This document shows positions 40,355 to 54,000 of a stretch of DNA of 64,000 bases, piece after piece. How positions within the stretch are numbered: position 1 is the first letter of the stretch; every line of letters begins with the position of its first letter. Source of the stretch: Syngnathus acus (taxonomy: Eukaryota; Chordata; Actinopteri; Syngnathiformes; Syngnathidae); NCBI RefSeq assembly GCF_901709675.1, contig NC_051105.1:7059104-7123103 (forward strand), given 5' to 3'. The translations under genes were made by a program, and so were the position numbers. A model generated the notes under the pieces. It saw only the letters and a program-made list of their open reading frames with translations. It was not told the DNA's origin and searched no databases.

Positions 40355-42550
40355 ATGTCAGGAGGCCATGAAGAGAGTCAAAGTGGAGCAAGTTTTTTCT
40401 TCTCCAATCCTCTGATGAGTGGTGAGTGAGACACGGGAGCTGACTGTGTTTTTACAAGCATGCGATGGGAATGTGTGTGTATTGTCTACACAGATGTTGA
40501 AGCAGACTGGAGTCCAATTCATGATGCTGCATCAAATGGTCGCATGCTGACATTACAAAGGCTCATTGCTCAGGTAACTCAGACTTCAAATAATTAATTT
40601 TCAGACTCACGGAGCTTATTAAACATCAACAGGGCTCATCGACTATTATACCAGCAGGCCTGCAGTTAGATTATTCTCCTTTGTGCCAGCCTATTGTCTC
40701 TGTTGCTTTCTCTGTGATGCTTTGTGGCTTTGTGCTTTGTGAGTGGCAGCCTTTGATGTATTATTATGAAAATACAAATTTCCTTAACTTTACAAAGAAG
40801 AATTTTCTTAATTTTAAAAGAATAAAGATATAATATTGAAAAAAGCGTAATTTTGTTTTAATTATGAGAAAAAAAGTTGCTATAAGGCAAGAAATAGAAT
40901 CCCAGAGATTTATGAGAAGTGTTAACAGTGAAAAAAGCTGTGGTACGAAGTGTTCTCAAGTTTGTATTTTGCAAACAAAAACTGTAATTTTATGAGAAAA
41001 TAATTTAAAAACCTTTTTGAGAAAATCTCCAATCATTTGTAAAATGCCAATAATTTCATGAATATATTTGTAATTTCACAATAATTATTTCTTTGTAACT
41101 GGTGTGTCGTGTCACTGAAAGGGCGCGTGTGTGAACTTGAGCACGTTGGACCAGGTCTCCCCCCTCCATGGAGCATCTTTACAGGGCCATGCAGGCTGTG
41201 TCAAGCTGCTGCTTCAACATGGTGCTAATGTTAGTACAACATCAAATTTACAATGTGTGTGGTGCTGATTCAGCATATTCAGCATCCACAAACAGGTACA
41301 GTTCATCTATTAATCTGAGTGGTTGTATTTTGTATTAAAAGGTAAACAGTTCGACGTTGGATGGACAAACAGCGCTGTCGGAAGCGTGCGGCCGGGGTCA
41401 TGTGACCTGTGTGTCGCTGCTCCTTCGGCACAGAGCGAGGCCTCTGGGGAGCAGCGTATCCAACTCTCCAATGCACGTGGCCGCATCTAAAGGTGAGATG
41501 TTCCCACACAAGTATGGGGCGCCACAAATTTGACGTCTGTGTCTTATAACGATGATTTTCACACAGGTTACCCAGAATGCATTGAATCTCTCGCCCAGCA
41601 CGGCGCTGACTTGGATCAGAACATTCATCAGTCTGGCACCCCGCTCCATGTTGCCTGCTCCAGTCAGCAGCTGACTGCTGTGAAGAAACTGCTTGAACTT
41701 GGTAAACATCCTGATTGGCTAATTTGCTTAGCTACGGCTGACAATGCATCAGTGCCCTGTGACTAGCACTGAATAAAATTAAAATGTCTTGGCTATGACT
41801 TTATGTAAATCTGTATTTATGTGTGTGTATTAACACTAACCTAGAAAAAAAGGGGACTCGTGATGGCGCTGTGGGGAACGCCTAAGCCAGTGGGTTTAGT
41901 CACCTGTTTCCTACTTTTTGTTATTATTTAACCATATTTTGGAAAATGAATTCTATTTTTCCATCTGGAGGGTTGCATTTTATTGTATATGGTTTTTAAT
42001 CCATTTAATATTTTTTCTTATTACGAAAAGGTAAAACAGCATGGCACCTATTATGGTCACATTTTAACACAAGCAAAACCACAAAACAAACTTTGGAAAT
42101 GAATACCTCTCAGACAGAGTACATCTCACTAAGCCCTCTCTCTTCTTGAAGGTGCAAATGTAAACGTGGGCAGGTCCGGCGAGTCCTCCCTGCACATTGC
42201 CGCCCGCGCATCCAATCCAGAGATGGTGTCAATTCTGCTGGAGCACGGGGCGGACACCTCCCTACAAAACCCGGAGGGCAAACGTCCTGTGGACTTGGCG
42301 GCCTCCGACAGCGCTGTGGAGAAGTTGCTCAGACAAAGTGCAGGTATTACTTTTGAAATTCCTGTGTGAATAAGAGTTAAGTCAAATTTATACTTACTCG
42401 TGGGGGGGTCGCCCGCCTCCAGAAGTCCCGAAGTTGATGCAGCTGTGCCGCCTCCACATCAGGACCACTTTAGGGAAACACAGGCTGCATTTCATCAATC
42501 ACCTCCACCTGCCCACAGTACTCAAAAACTATCTGTTATGGAAAACTTAA
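40355..42550 (+). CDS. asb9: ankyrin repeat and SOCS box protein 9, 7 exons, 286 aa
   Basis: Substrate receptor of an Elongin B/C-Cullin-5 ubiquitin ligase; mammalian ASB9 targets creatine kinases. Exons: 40355-40421, 40494-40573, 41122-41229, 41342-41492, 41567-41701, 42152-42343, 42423-42550; total 861 bp, all GT-AG and in phase. About six ankyrin repeats cover residues 25-240 (SPLHGASLQGHAGCVKLLLQ, TPLHVACSSQQLTAVKKLLE, SSLHIAARASNPEMVSILLE). The SOCS box closes the protein: BC box LMQLCRLHIR and Cullin box LPTVLKNYL. The N-terminal FFFSNPLMSD-EADWSP resembles ASB9 (SNPLMGD-SDWSP) more than ASB11, whose N-terminus is hydrophobic. The 5' neighbour differs from human, but mospd2 next to it is as in human. 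Intron 6 is only 79 bp. Residual doubt: asb11 or an ancestor of both. Confidence 0.82.
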
Positions 42551-45036
42551 GCATTTATTTCATATCCTGAATACAAGTTCCATGTATTAGTACGCTTTTT
42601 ATCCTCATTAGCAAGACATTCCAGCGCATTAGTACTTGTAACCCCTCACACCCGTTTTCCTCTGGAAAGGGCTTTCCATTTAATCTCCCCCGGCAAAGGG
42701 ATGCGGCTGCATTTCTCTGCTTTTCCAACAGAGGGAGCGCTCGCATAATCCTTGAGTACAAACATGACTTTGAAAGGATGTTTAATTGAACTACAAAGTC
42801 ACGTGAAGGTCAACGTCCTCCCCCAAATCTCCAGCATGTTGTATTCATGAGCTGGCAGACTTTTTCTCACTTTCATCTCATCTTGTTGATGCTCCAAATA
42901 GATTTTTTCCCTCTTCCCAACCAGGCTTTGTGTGAGCCTTTCAAGCTGAATTTACATGTTTTAGACAGCAGCATTTAAGAAGTGCTGTACTTTTATCAAA
43001 AACTGAATTTCATGATAAACTTTGATATCATTTTTTTAGACTTCAATATGTCGGTTTCATTATTTTTTTTATCTGAACCGTCTCGTATCCCCCAAATAAA
43101 AAAAAAAAAGAAATGACTGCAAAATTTATTTCACATAGTATGATTGCCATGAGAATGAAGTCATAGCAGCATGGTGATATCATGATTAGAGAGGTTCTGG
43201 CCTTGTATATTATTTGCCCTGGCCTTCCCGTTGAACTGTAATATAAGGAGAAAATATTGTATCATAATTTCATTAGGATAAAGTTCCAAAAATGTCCAGC
43301 AGAAAAAATAAAAAAGCTGAATTGAATACAAACTGCGCATTATCTATCCATTCGACTGTGTACTTTGTTTACATGTTATTTTCAACAAATATATGAAACT
43401 ATGTTTGTGTGCTATCAATTTAGGAAGACTCATTTTTTTCTTGTGATTATGATGACAATCAAACCACATTCATTCATGCAGAAATGTAAGACATTTTGAA
43501 GGGTTCCTCTCACTATACATTTCATCAACTCCATCCAGAACATCCTTCTACTTAAATGCACCACTCATTCATTTTGTATTGATCCCTACTCCCAATCTGG
43601 CTGAATGAGTACATTCTGAATGGCCGTAGGTCACGCTAACATTGAGGCAGCTTTGATTTGATGTAAAATCAATGTCATCTAGGGGCTTGTGGCTCCTAAT
43701 GCTGCCAGCGGAGAGACGCAGCATAGAATTAATGACGGGCGAATCAATCACGGTGCCATGAATGTGTGGATGAAAGTCACATGGTTGTTTGCATTATTAC
43801 ATGCATCAAGTTGTTTTTTTGTGGGTTGTTGTAGTCCAAATCAATCTCTTTTTTAAAAACAAAATTGTAGTTGCTTTATATCCATATTTTATGCCCCCTC
43901 AAGAGTGTCCAAAGCAACAACACATTCAGGTTTTCCATCTGATAAATGTTGCGAACAATTTGAAGTGCTCAAACTCATAAGTAGGTTAGACCAGGCAGTC
44001 TCACAGGCCCCCACCAACAAACTTGTAGTAATCAACAGCATTAGCGTGCTCATTATAGCCGGAAATCATTCTACTCATCAGTGGAGCGTGTTTGGACATC
44101 ACGTTGATAACCAAACCGGGGTGGTTGCTCGTCACGTGCCGTCTTGATTGCTTGGTGTGGGATCTTGTTGCAGATAAGGCAGATTGTCAATAAGCTACAA
44201 GGGGCCCGCGCACCCTCGTCCATGCGCTTGCCGCTAATTACTTGTGTATTTTTAGCGGGTCGACGCTGGCTAATTAAAAGCAATGGAGACCGAGATCTCC
44301 CGCGGCTCTGGCTCTACCAAATTTTCAATTAGACACATGCTAAGATGGAGTTTTTTTGTTGTTTTTTTAGGTGAAAACTGAAACAAAATACAGTCATGGG
44401 TAGTAACAAAATAGTAGATTGTTTAAGTATCTGCACAGTCTGGTGGGTTCTGGCATGCGTGAAATGTGTGGTTGGTTGTACAGAGCTTCATTTCTGCGTC
44501 AACAGGAATTGGCATGGCCTGGTCTTAAAATTAATTTCACGCTTCAAATACGTATAAGTTTGACATCTCATGATGTTTCTGCAATTTTGGAAGTTAACTT
44601 TTATTACATTGGCTATAAATGTATTATTTGGGCACCAGCTTGGCTTCAGGTATTCTCTAATAAAATTAACATCCAATTCTCAAACTGTTCAACTTTCCTT
44701 TTCCTGCAAGCCAAACAGTAGTACCAACAGTTAAGAGGTTAACTATTATGTATGTGACTTCTTTTGCCAAGGCTGCAAGGACTTGTGTTTATTTTCCTTA
44801 TCTGCCATAGAGTATCATATAAAATGTATTGTACATATGGTCACAAAAATACTTTTTTTTCCCACCATATTTTTTGCAATAAATATCCTTTTCTGGCTTC
44901 ACAAAATATCCTGCAAAATTGTTAAAAAAAGTCTTTGTTCTTTGTTGAGGGGCATCACAAAATGAGCCTGTCAATTTGGCGAAGGAAGGTCTTTTTAGGA
45001 GGGGGGGGGGGGTTGTTCTTTGTAGACGTACAGTGG
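42551..45036. other. asb9-mospd2 convergent intergenic region
   Basis: No protein gene recognised. It includes the 3' UTRs of both genes, simple A/T tracts, a G12 run near 45000, and unique non-repetitive blocks at about 43600-43760 and 44090-44335 that look like possible enhancers. Confidence 0.7.
44090..44335. promoter_or_regulatory. candidate conserved enhancer with homeodomain sites
   Basis: A unique, complex block stands out from the AT-rich simple sequence around it. It carries TAATTA at 44235-44240 and 44271-44276, CAATTA at 44326-44331, and a GTCACGTG-like E-box near 44131. Open frames here are short and match nothing. Conservation is only suspected. Confidence 0.3.
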
Positions 45037-48000
45037 TCAAGATAGTTGCTGGGATGATGTCAACACGAAGACACAGTACAGATTGAGCACTAACAGAATC
45101 AGGACCAAGTAGACTAGAATCTTCTGGACCCACAAACACGTGTTGATGCTCTGCTGCAGCTGGGAGTTGGAGGTCATCAATCGCATCAGCTAGTGGGAGA
45201 AGAAAAACAGATTTAGGGCACTTGGCTTTTACACACAATATAGAAGAAGTTTTCAACGGAAGCAGCGCTAAACAGAGATAGAGTAAAAGGTTACATGACC
45301 CTGGAAAAGAGGATTTCCATTCACATAATTTCCTATTGGGAAAAATAACTGCAAAAAAGTTGCGAGATTATTATTGGGAAATCCTGAACCGAGTTTGGGT
45401 GGCGTTACACTCTGACCCAAAGACCCTTAACTGTATAAAAACAAGTAATGCCTGTTAGTAGAGCAAAGAGTTGGCGAGCATTTAGCTTAGCGTTGCATTG
45501 TGACAGAATTGTCATTGCCAAATTGTCTTGCATGTAGGTTAATTATAAGTGAGCTTATCAGAGCTTCCACTCTGGCCGGATATTGATGAGCAAAATCAAT
45601 TTGGGAGATCTCCAAAAAGACGTTTGGAGGGAGTCAGCCACACTGTCTCGTTCTTCCGCACGCTAAGCTAAAGTCCAATGAGGGAAAATGGGGAACTGAA
45701 ACTTTCAGCTTCTTTGCAGGAAAGCATAAAAAAAAAAAAAGCCTTCAATCAGTCCATACTTACTAAGCTGTCATCCGGTGCCAGGTAGCCTATGTGTGCA
45801 ACATGCTATGAAAATACAAACAGACATTGCACCGTGACCGTAGCCAGGAAGCAGACTTTAGCAACATATTAAAAGTATGCCTTGGCTCTCTTTGTTGTCC
45901 TAGTATATAATTGTAATTACCGTCATGTTTATATCCTTGCTGCTTCCTACATCGCCCGCCCCCCACTGAGGGTTCGCAGCGGGTTTGACACTTTCCAGAA
46001 CATGGCAGCGTAACCTTGAGAAAAAAAAGAAACTCAAACGAGACCATCAAGGAAATCTCCAAACCAATAGTAGAACTACAAACAGTACCTGTGCTCCATG
46101 ATTTTAGTCTTTTGTACTTCCTTCCAGAACTGCCCAAGTTCTTGAGATCCTACGTTGTCCATCTCAGCGGCCATCACCAGGAAGCGATCCTGGGGGGACG
46201 CCTGAGACCCTGGACAAAAAAAAATAATGAAAGCAAACCTTTTAAAGCGTGAGGAAGCAGCAGATGTCTTTTCATGCCGCTTTGGGCCTGTCAGTCAAAA
46301 CAAGACAAGCATTTCTTGATGATGTCTGGCATCATGGGACTTGTCCTCACTTAAGCACAAGTCATGTTCACGGAACAGAAATGTCAGGCACTTTGGAGGG
46401 CCAACCCATGAGATTGTTTGGAAGCATTTAGTAAGATCCAGTAAACTTGGAACGGTACCTCCATGTAGGGACACCACAATATCGATTGAGGCGCCGGGTT
46501 CACAGATGCTGCTGCTCGGCTTCACCCTGTACTTCTCTGGTGCTGTGGTCCGAACCTGTCGAGGAACAGCCAGCATTCTCATATTATATCACTGAATGGT
46601 TAGCGCCCCATTAGGAGGAAAAATAGCACTTTATAGTATTATGTTGTATAAAAACATACTTTGATAACAGCTTCAAAAACATTTTGTTGTATAATTCAAC
46701 GGAACATTGATCCCTTTCTGGTATATGTACCTTTCCCACTAGGAGGCAGTATAAACATATGCCTAACTAAATTGCAGTAAAGATTAACAAACTACTGAAT
46801 TAAGGATTTTGGTTGCACTGTCCCGTCTACAATAAATACATAAGTAAAGTTCCGCTGTATTCAACCTTCAATACCGCACCACCACATTTAAGCACAGTGT
46901 TCTAGCTATATTTACGATTTTCACTTTTGGCGGGTGGAACTCATCCTCCGTGATAATCGGGGGTTCACTGCAATTCGTTTTAGCGTGAATGATCTGCTAG
47001 AAGCATGCGCTCACCTTGAAGGCCAAAGGGTTTTTGGTCACATTGCTCAGGATAATGAGGCTTTTCTTCTCTGTGTCTCCCCAACCAAAACTGAGCTCTT
47101 CTGCAGGGCTGCAAGAGGAAAAGAAAAAAACCCTGCTGTCTGTCTGTTTTGGGACTCATTCTAGAGAGTTTAATCTAGGTCATGCTGACATACAACAAAG
47201 TAGAGCCCATTAAGCACTTTTATATTATGCCAGTATTGTCGTATTACCGCCATCATACTTTCATTTAATTGTATCGTCACAACAACATACATGTGCACAC
47301 TGACTTGTTTTTTTCTTTGACTTTTAATGACCTTTTTCCAAACATAGGTGAAGCCTCATTGAGTTGGGAGAAGGTGAAAGGTGACCTCATTCGTAATTTT
47401 GCCAGAAGATGACAGTTGAGAATGTTACCTGTTAAGTTTAAGTTGCAAATCTAAACAAACTCGATTGCGCAAGGAAAAGTGTCCGACCTTACAGGTTCTA
47501 CGTTCATTTTTGTGGTTTGGGTAAGCAGTGATGTCATTTGTAACATTCTGCCCCATGGATACATTCCACCAGCTCATTCAAACAGTGGCTCACTCTGCGG
47601 CTCATCTTCAGCTCTTCTAGACGCCCTTACAGGAATTACACAATTAACCGATAGAAACAGGAAAGAGCTCATTTGGGAAAATCTGTAACGAGACGCCCAC
47701 TCCTTCGTTATCTTATCAACCCACAAACAATGCTATAAAACACTTAGGGCACCTTGCAGCGGTGGGGGCAAATACATTCTCTTCCTCTTATCAAGTTAGC
47801 TAATGGAGGAACTGCTGTGCGTTTTCATCTTTTTCATGTCCATGTGTGTTATTTGCCCACAGCACTCAAAGTGAATCTCAAAGTTGAGTGACGCTTGGGC
47901 GAAAGAGGCGATCAAAGAATCCCCGCCCTCTTCTCTCCGGGGGAAGCATTAAAAAGTAAGTAACACAGCTCGCAAACATTGAAGCATTTAAGGCTGGCTG

Positions 48001-51000
48001 CAATGTGTTTATTGGCCAGATTCGTAGCCTTGAGCTGTCAATATCCTCACTTCAAAGCGGCTACGTACTCGGAAACAGATCATGACGGCAAGCTCTGACA
48101 AATACTTGCTCGTTTGTACCCATTGATACTCGCCCATCCCTAAAAATACATTTTAATCAATATAAGCAACTTTTTTTTTTTTTGTTGCAAGCAGCTTCTC
48201 TCGAGTGTGTTATTGCAGTGTCTTGCTTAGAGTGGCAGGAAGTGTAGGCGCTCACGACCAAGACAGTTAATTATTTTACGAGGAAAAGATTTTGATCAAG
48301 CTGCTGCACGTGATCCTATTGAACCATTTCCTAGACTTTTGTTTGGGGAAGAAAAATCAAGCTCCATTGACAATTGCGAGATTACAGGAAGTATGTATTT
48401 CTTCTCCAATAGTAGCCAGGTGTGTGTTTACTAAATTGAAGAGGGGGACAAGTTAGGACGTCAAATTTTCTGACTGCAAGATGCCGTATCAAAGTGACAG
48501 TTCACAATTGCGACAATATCCTGCTTCATTGGGTTGAGTAGAACAGCAACAGATGGATGATTTTTTTTTTACGGTTGCCTTGTACCAATAAATCCACTTA
48601 ATAGCTTTCCACATAAATCTTCCGTCACTCCAGATTTTTCTTCCAAGCTTGAATTCTTTTTAGGTCAGCGTTGAACTATAGAATGGTCCATACTACCATT
48701 TTTTTCCCTCAAGATGTGTATATTTGTGGAAGAATATTTGATGAGATTGTGGTGGAAAAATGTGTTAACTGAGGGCCGTGAGTACCTGATGTCCAACAGG
48801 GTGCCTTTAAATGTGGTCACGGGTTTCCTGGCTCCTTTGATGCGGTTGTCAACCTTCTCGCTGGTGTCTTCCAGGAAATTCACCTGCAGAGAAGATGGAC
48901 TCTTAATTAAAAAGGACACGGAAAAGCAACGACCTTGTGGCATTGGTCAACTCTGGACTCAGCATGCCGTGACTGAAGGGAAATAATTGCATAAAAGATA
49001 TAATTTTCTTGGAAACCCCCCTTGAAGGTCCCAAACTTGTACTCATTTAAAGCAAGCAAAGTTCAACAAGCAGCATGTCCATTCGAGAATGCAGAACTAA
49101 GATCACCCACAGACTTGTGACTTGGAAAAGGCAAAAGTGGAGCACGTACGCACACTTTGGCCTAAATCATCCCACCGCAAGATCATGATGATGATGATTT
49201 TGACGATGTTTGCATAAAATGACGGAAAGAGAAAGCAGATGGGAGATGGGCTTTGTTGGTCCTGGAGAGGGGAGGGGCGCGGTTATTGCGCTCACGTGGT
49301 TGGGATGCGTAAGCAAAGGTGAGCGGACTTTGCATGTGATGGGAAATTGAGTGACTCATAGGGGAAGTAAGTGTGTGTGAGTGTGTGATTCGAGCAACAT
49401 GCAAGCTTGAGATGACCACTTTTGCAAGAATGAAGACATTGAGATAAGCAGCTGCTAAGAATAAAACTCAATTTATTCGTCGTTATCATTTTTAAGAGCA
49501 AACTTGATACAGTCCAAGAATTAAAAAGTAGATTCAATGTTAACACATGCCTACATTAGTAAATCAATTTTACAGTCTAAAAATCAAAATACATCAGTAT
49601 TAAGATGATCAAAGGCACTGCTAATACAGTATTTGTAAAACCGATACAAATGTTTGTTCGGATCATAAAAAAAAGCAAATCAAAATCATAATTAAGATTA
49701 ACAATGGCAATGAATACGACGATTGGCATATTTTGATTGCTTGAAATGTTATCAGATGAATGAAATGCAGCTAATGCGACTTGTGCGGTCGTACATTTTG
49801 AGGAAGAGAGAAAATCTGATTGGTGCTCATTATCGTGTTGTTTGTAGGCTTTCTCTCCAAGGCACTTGGGTTGACTTGGTCTACTGTTTTAAAACAGTAA
49901 TTCATTTAGTGCTTTTCGGGGCATTTGAGGGTAAAAATATTGTGGCTGTCGTTGGGTAGGAGTGCTGGTTGTTGGGCGACAGGAGTGCATTTTGGCGATT
50001 GTGCAAAAAAAAATAAAAAACAGGCTAATAATTCTGTAGCCTTCGTTCCGTCATAAAAACATAAAGTCATTCATGTTGTCGGTTCCTTGAAAGGTTGAAA
50101 TGTAGAGGGCCAAATAGAAATCTCGCATCCGGGACGGACTCAAAAGTGAGCCCGCTCACATGAGCAGCCTGCGGAAATCTTGTGCAGTGTGAACGCCGTA
50201 AGTGGGTGCAGTATTCCTACGCTGCATCACCACCTCCAGCCCTTGTTTCAAAAAAGAGAAAGAGGCAATTAGCTTCCGAGTCATCGAGTATCGTGACGTC
50301 GGGATCCCACGCGATCTTGTCTGGAAGGGGGGACAGATGGTGGGCGAGAGCTTGCTCCATTAGGCAGGCTGGTTGGTATGTGAAAGCATAGGACAACCAC
50401 TGCAGACGCTTTTTTTCCTCAATACTTCGACTTTCCACCAACACTGTTGTAAAACTTCCTCTTGGTTACAATGAATGATTTGAATAGCAAGGGGAAATAA
50501 GCACCAGTGGCAAATTGACTTTCAGAGTTCAGGCTCATCGTGGAGTTGGACTTTGGATGTATTTTCAACAAGCTTTAAACTGGTCTTGGTTTTGTTGACC
50601 TGTTCCCAACTTGCTTTGGTTTTAGTCTTGACTCTGTCTCAACCAAAGTCTTAGTCTTGCCTTTGTCTCTCAAAAGGTTGGTCTTAACTCAGTCTAAATA
50701 TCTCAAAGTAGTATTCTTGACTCTATCTATTTGTTGAAGTCTTAGTTTTAATTCTCAACCCCTCAAAGCTTTGGTTTTGACTTGGCCCATCAAGGTGTTG
50801 GTTCTTGAATCCATCTTAATGCTTTCAAGATGTTTCTCGGCTTTGTCTCATGACCTGAACACTTTGGTCTTGCCACCTCAAAGTCTTGGTCTTAATCCTA
50901 TGTCAACGCCTCAAAGTGTTTGTCCTAACTTTGACTCAAGCTCTCAAAACCGTGGTGTTGACTTTGTCAGCCCACCTTTTCCAGCACAAATAAAGTATAA

Positions 51001-54000
51001 TTAACTTTTAAACAACATGATTAACTGATTTGCATATCTCGGCTTAATCTGTTCTGCATGGTCAATGTGGTATTACTATACAATGATTTCTCTTATTCAT
51101 GTGGAATTCAAAGCTTGTGGGTTTTGGTGTTTTCAGCGGTTACGTTTTCAGTTGAGTGCAAGTGGTGTTGGCGGCCAACAGGAATAGTACAAATGTAGGT
51201 CAAGCCAAACTTGATGGGGCCCTCAACACGGAGGCGCATGAAATAAGCCCAACTAGAACATCAAAAGGCTGTCTGATCGTGACGAACTTTCTGCCGGGCA
51301 TTGATTTCATGCAGGCTTATTTTGCACACGGGGTAACCAAATAGATTGTGAGTGAGCTGCAACAACGCTAAAGTAGAGTGAGAAGGAGTTGGACAGAAGG
51401 TGTGGATGTGGGCCGTATTCCCTCTAGCAAGTGTCTTTAAAGGACGTCCAGTTATGTGGGCGGTCTTCCAGTATTACATCACACTTGACTTGGCCCATAC
51501 AAGGACGGATGTGAGATGGCGACAGACACTTTGACATCATTGCAATTGAAGATGCTGAAAGTCACCTTCATGAGTGGGAGCTTCCAAATTTGTATATTGA
51601 AACAAGCTCCACAGAGAGTCTGTACACACTGTAATCCAGGAACAACAACGGTCTAGCATTTTTGTAATGAATCATTAAGATTAACTAATATACAGCCCAT
51701 GAACAGCATTCATTCAACAGTTGTCATTCAACAGCTGAGCCCATTTGAACTCAGTTGCTAACCAAAACAGCATCACCTACCATGGCAGCCATTTTGTAAA
51801 TCAGTTCTGATTGAGTAACCTTAACCCTAAACAGCTGCTATTTGTGGAACGATGGTAGATGAAAGGGGGAGCGATACCTTTTTGGGCTTGGCCACAACCT
51901 CAGAGTTGAAGCTGGACTCGAGGCCATCTTTGCTCTCCGGCTCGCTCTCTTTGCTCTCGAGCTCTTTGCTCTCGATCTCTTTGCTCTCAATCTCGTCCTC
52001 GCTAACGATGGGTCCGTTGTCGCTGATGGGCGTCTGGAAGTCGTCGTCGGGGAGAGGAGGGTAGCTGTACTTGAACAGGTCCTGAAATGGGCCCAGAGAG
52101 CATATGTCAACATGGGAGGGTGTTTTGAAGGCACACAGTCGATCAAGTATTTAATGAATATGTATCTACGCAAACTAATTTAGATACAAGAGATAAAAAT
52201 GATCACAGGAAGAAACCATATATATTTTGTCGCTCCACGTACATTTCCTCCCATGTGCGGCGGTATGTACTCTGGGTTAATGTACGACTGGAGTTCAGAT
52301 CTGGATGCAAATTTAAGCTTGCTGATGGCCTCTGGACCCAACCACGTTTTCACAATCTTCCACGCGGCTACATAAGGGAGAGAGCAAGAGAGGCGGGTTT
52401 AGGGACAGGAACGAGATCACTGAAACGCTAGGGCTCACTCTTACCGTTCATGATCCAAGGCATCTCCACAATAATCATCATGGCTGAAATCACACAAGAA
52501 GTTGTTTTTAGTTCAATACAAAAAAAATGGACGAACGCAAAAATGTTTTGGCTCATTGTTTTACTTACAGAGCAACTTGGGATAATAAATTTTGAAGCAA
52601 CTGACAACATACTTCACAAAGTCCATGTCCTGCAACAAAGTGATACTTTAAGCGTCAGTGCATTTCTATTTGGTATGATAAACATTCCTTTTGCATTGTT
52701 GCGCTATTAAGTCATGTGTGCACACCTAAAAGCCACAGCTCGTGTATAATCAGAGAAAAGTCATTTGTGTGCCAAGAAAAACTTTCTCAGTATTGTTGCA
52801 TTAAAAATTACTTTGTTGTTCTAATAATAATGCAATTATTATTTTTCGTTTATTTTAGGTTTGTGTGGGGAATTTACCATTAATTTGTTAAATGTCAGAC
52901 TTTTTCTTATGTTTTCAGAATGGGTCTAAAATATAATGACTGTAGGTCTATTCTTTATTTAGAAACATAAATTATAGGCACTCTGTAGTTGGGATAACAT
53001 ACACCCCCCATTTTGGTGGACATTTTCGCAGAAAGACTGCTTCGTATTTGTCTTCATCTTCTGACACCATAAAGAGGACGTGCATTTTATCGATTAATTA
53101 CAAAAATAATTGGCGGAATAATAGACTTGGCTGCGAGCCCCAAGGAGTCCGTGATGGATATTCAGCGTAGCGTTTCACGCTGACTGCAATCATCACGACA
53201 AGAGATTTATCAATAGAGGCGACCTGAAGGGGCTCAAATAATTGGCAGGCGTCCTCATTGCTATGCAGTGGACGCTCGCGCGCTCCTCGGCCTTAACAAG
53301 ATCATACCGAACAGCGGTACTCCGGCTCCCGCTGAGGCTTGGCTTCCCGACCAGATTTTCTAAACTCTTCATTTTGTATGCACGCTCTATAGCTGTTTTT
53401 TTCCCCCTCTCTTTCTCTTTCTATGCATCTCGCTGGTTTAGGCCCGAAACTCGTTTGTACGCTGGAGAGCTGTGTGAGGGTGCTCACGTCTGTGACAATG
53501 CGCGTTCCAGGATTAGAAAGCCCCTTGAATTGACCAACGGGATTTAAAGGTTATTTTAATCTCCAAAGAGTAAAACCACTGAAGAGCGTCAGTCCCTGCG
53601 AGTGGAGCTGATGAGGACTTCACAGCATCTTAATGGCTCCACCCCCCCCCCCCCCCCCCCTAACATTCTGAATAAAATCTAGATGACAAAGAAAACTTAC
53701 TATATTGGCCAGGCCAGACTCTGACATGTCAAAAACAACTGTCATGGGCATCCCAGGTTCTTTCTTGACATTTCGCTCCAGCCAGAAAGCCACGTACTTT
53801 TTCTTGTCAATGATTGATTTTGCATCCTTCACATGCAGCTTTACCTTAAACCACACTGGGGAGATGTAAGCAGACATTCTCAGTGATTTGCATGTAATAG
53901 AATACCTTTATGTTATCCCAACAAAAGGGTGAAAGGAAACGGCTCAAGTGTCCTACATACAAAGCTTGTTGCCCTCTCTGTCGTATCCATGGAGGAACAC

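Noticed and set aside
40355-42550. asb11 as the identity of the ankyrin/SOCS gene
   Set aside because: The N-terminus has the SNPLM and DWSP text of ASB9 and no hydrophobic leader. asb11 stays possible at low probability.
46202-46203. Nearer acceptor AG for the mospd2 exon ending at 46089
   Set aside because: Using it shifts the frame. The AG at 46211-46210 keeps frame and gives HGGSQASPQDRF, matching the human spacing.
51838-52173. Arg/Ser/Ala-rich 111-codon minus-strand frame
   Set aside because: It is a shadow of the mospd2 acidic linker exon read in another frame.
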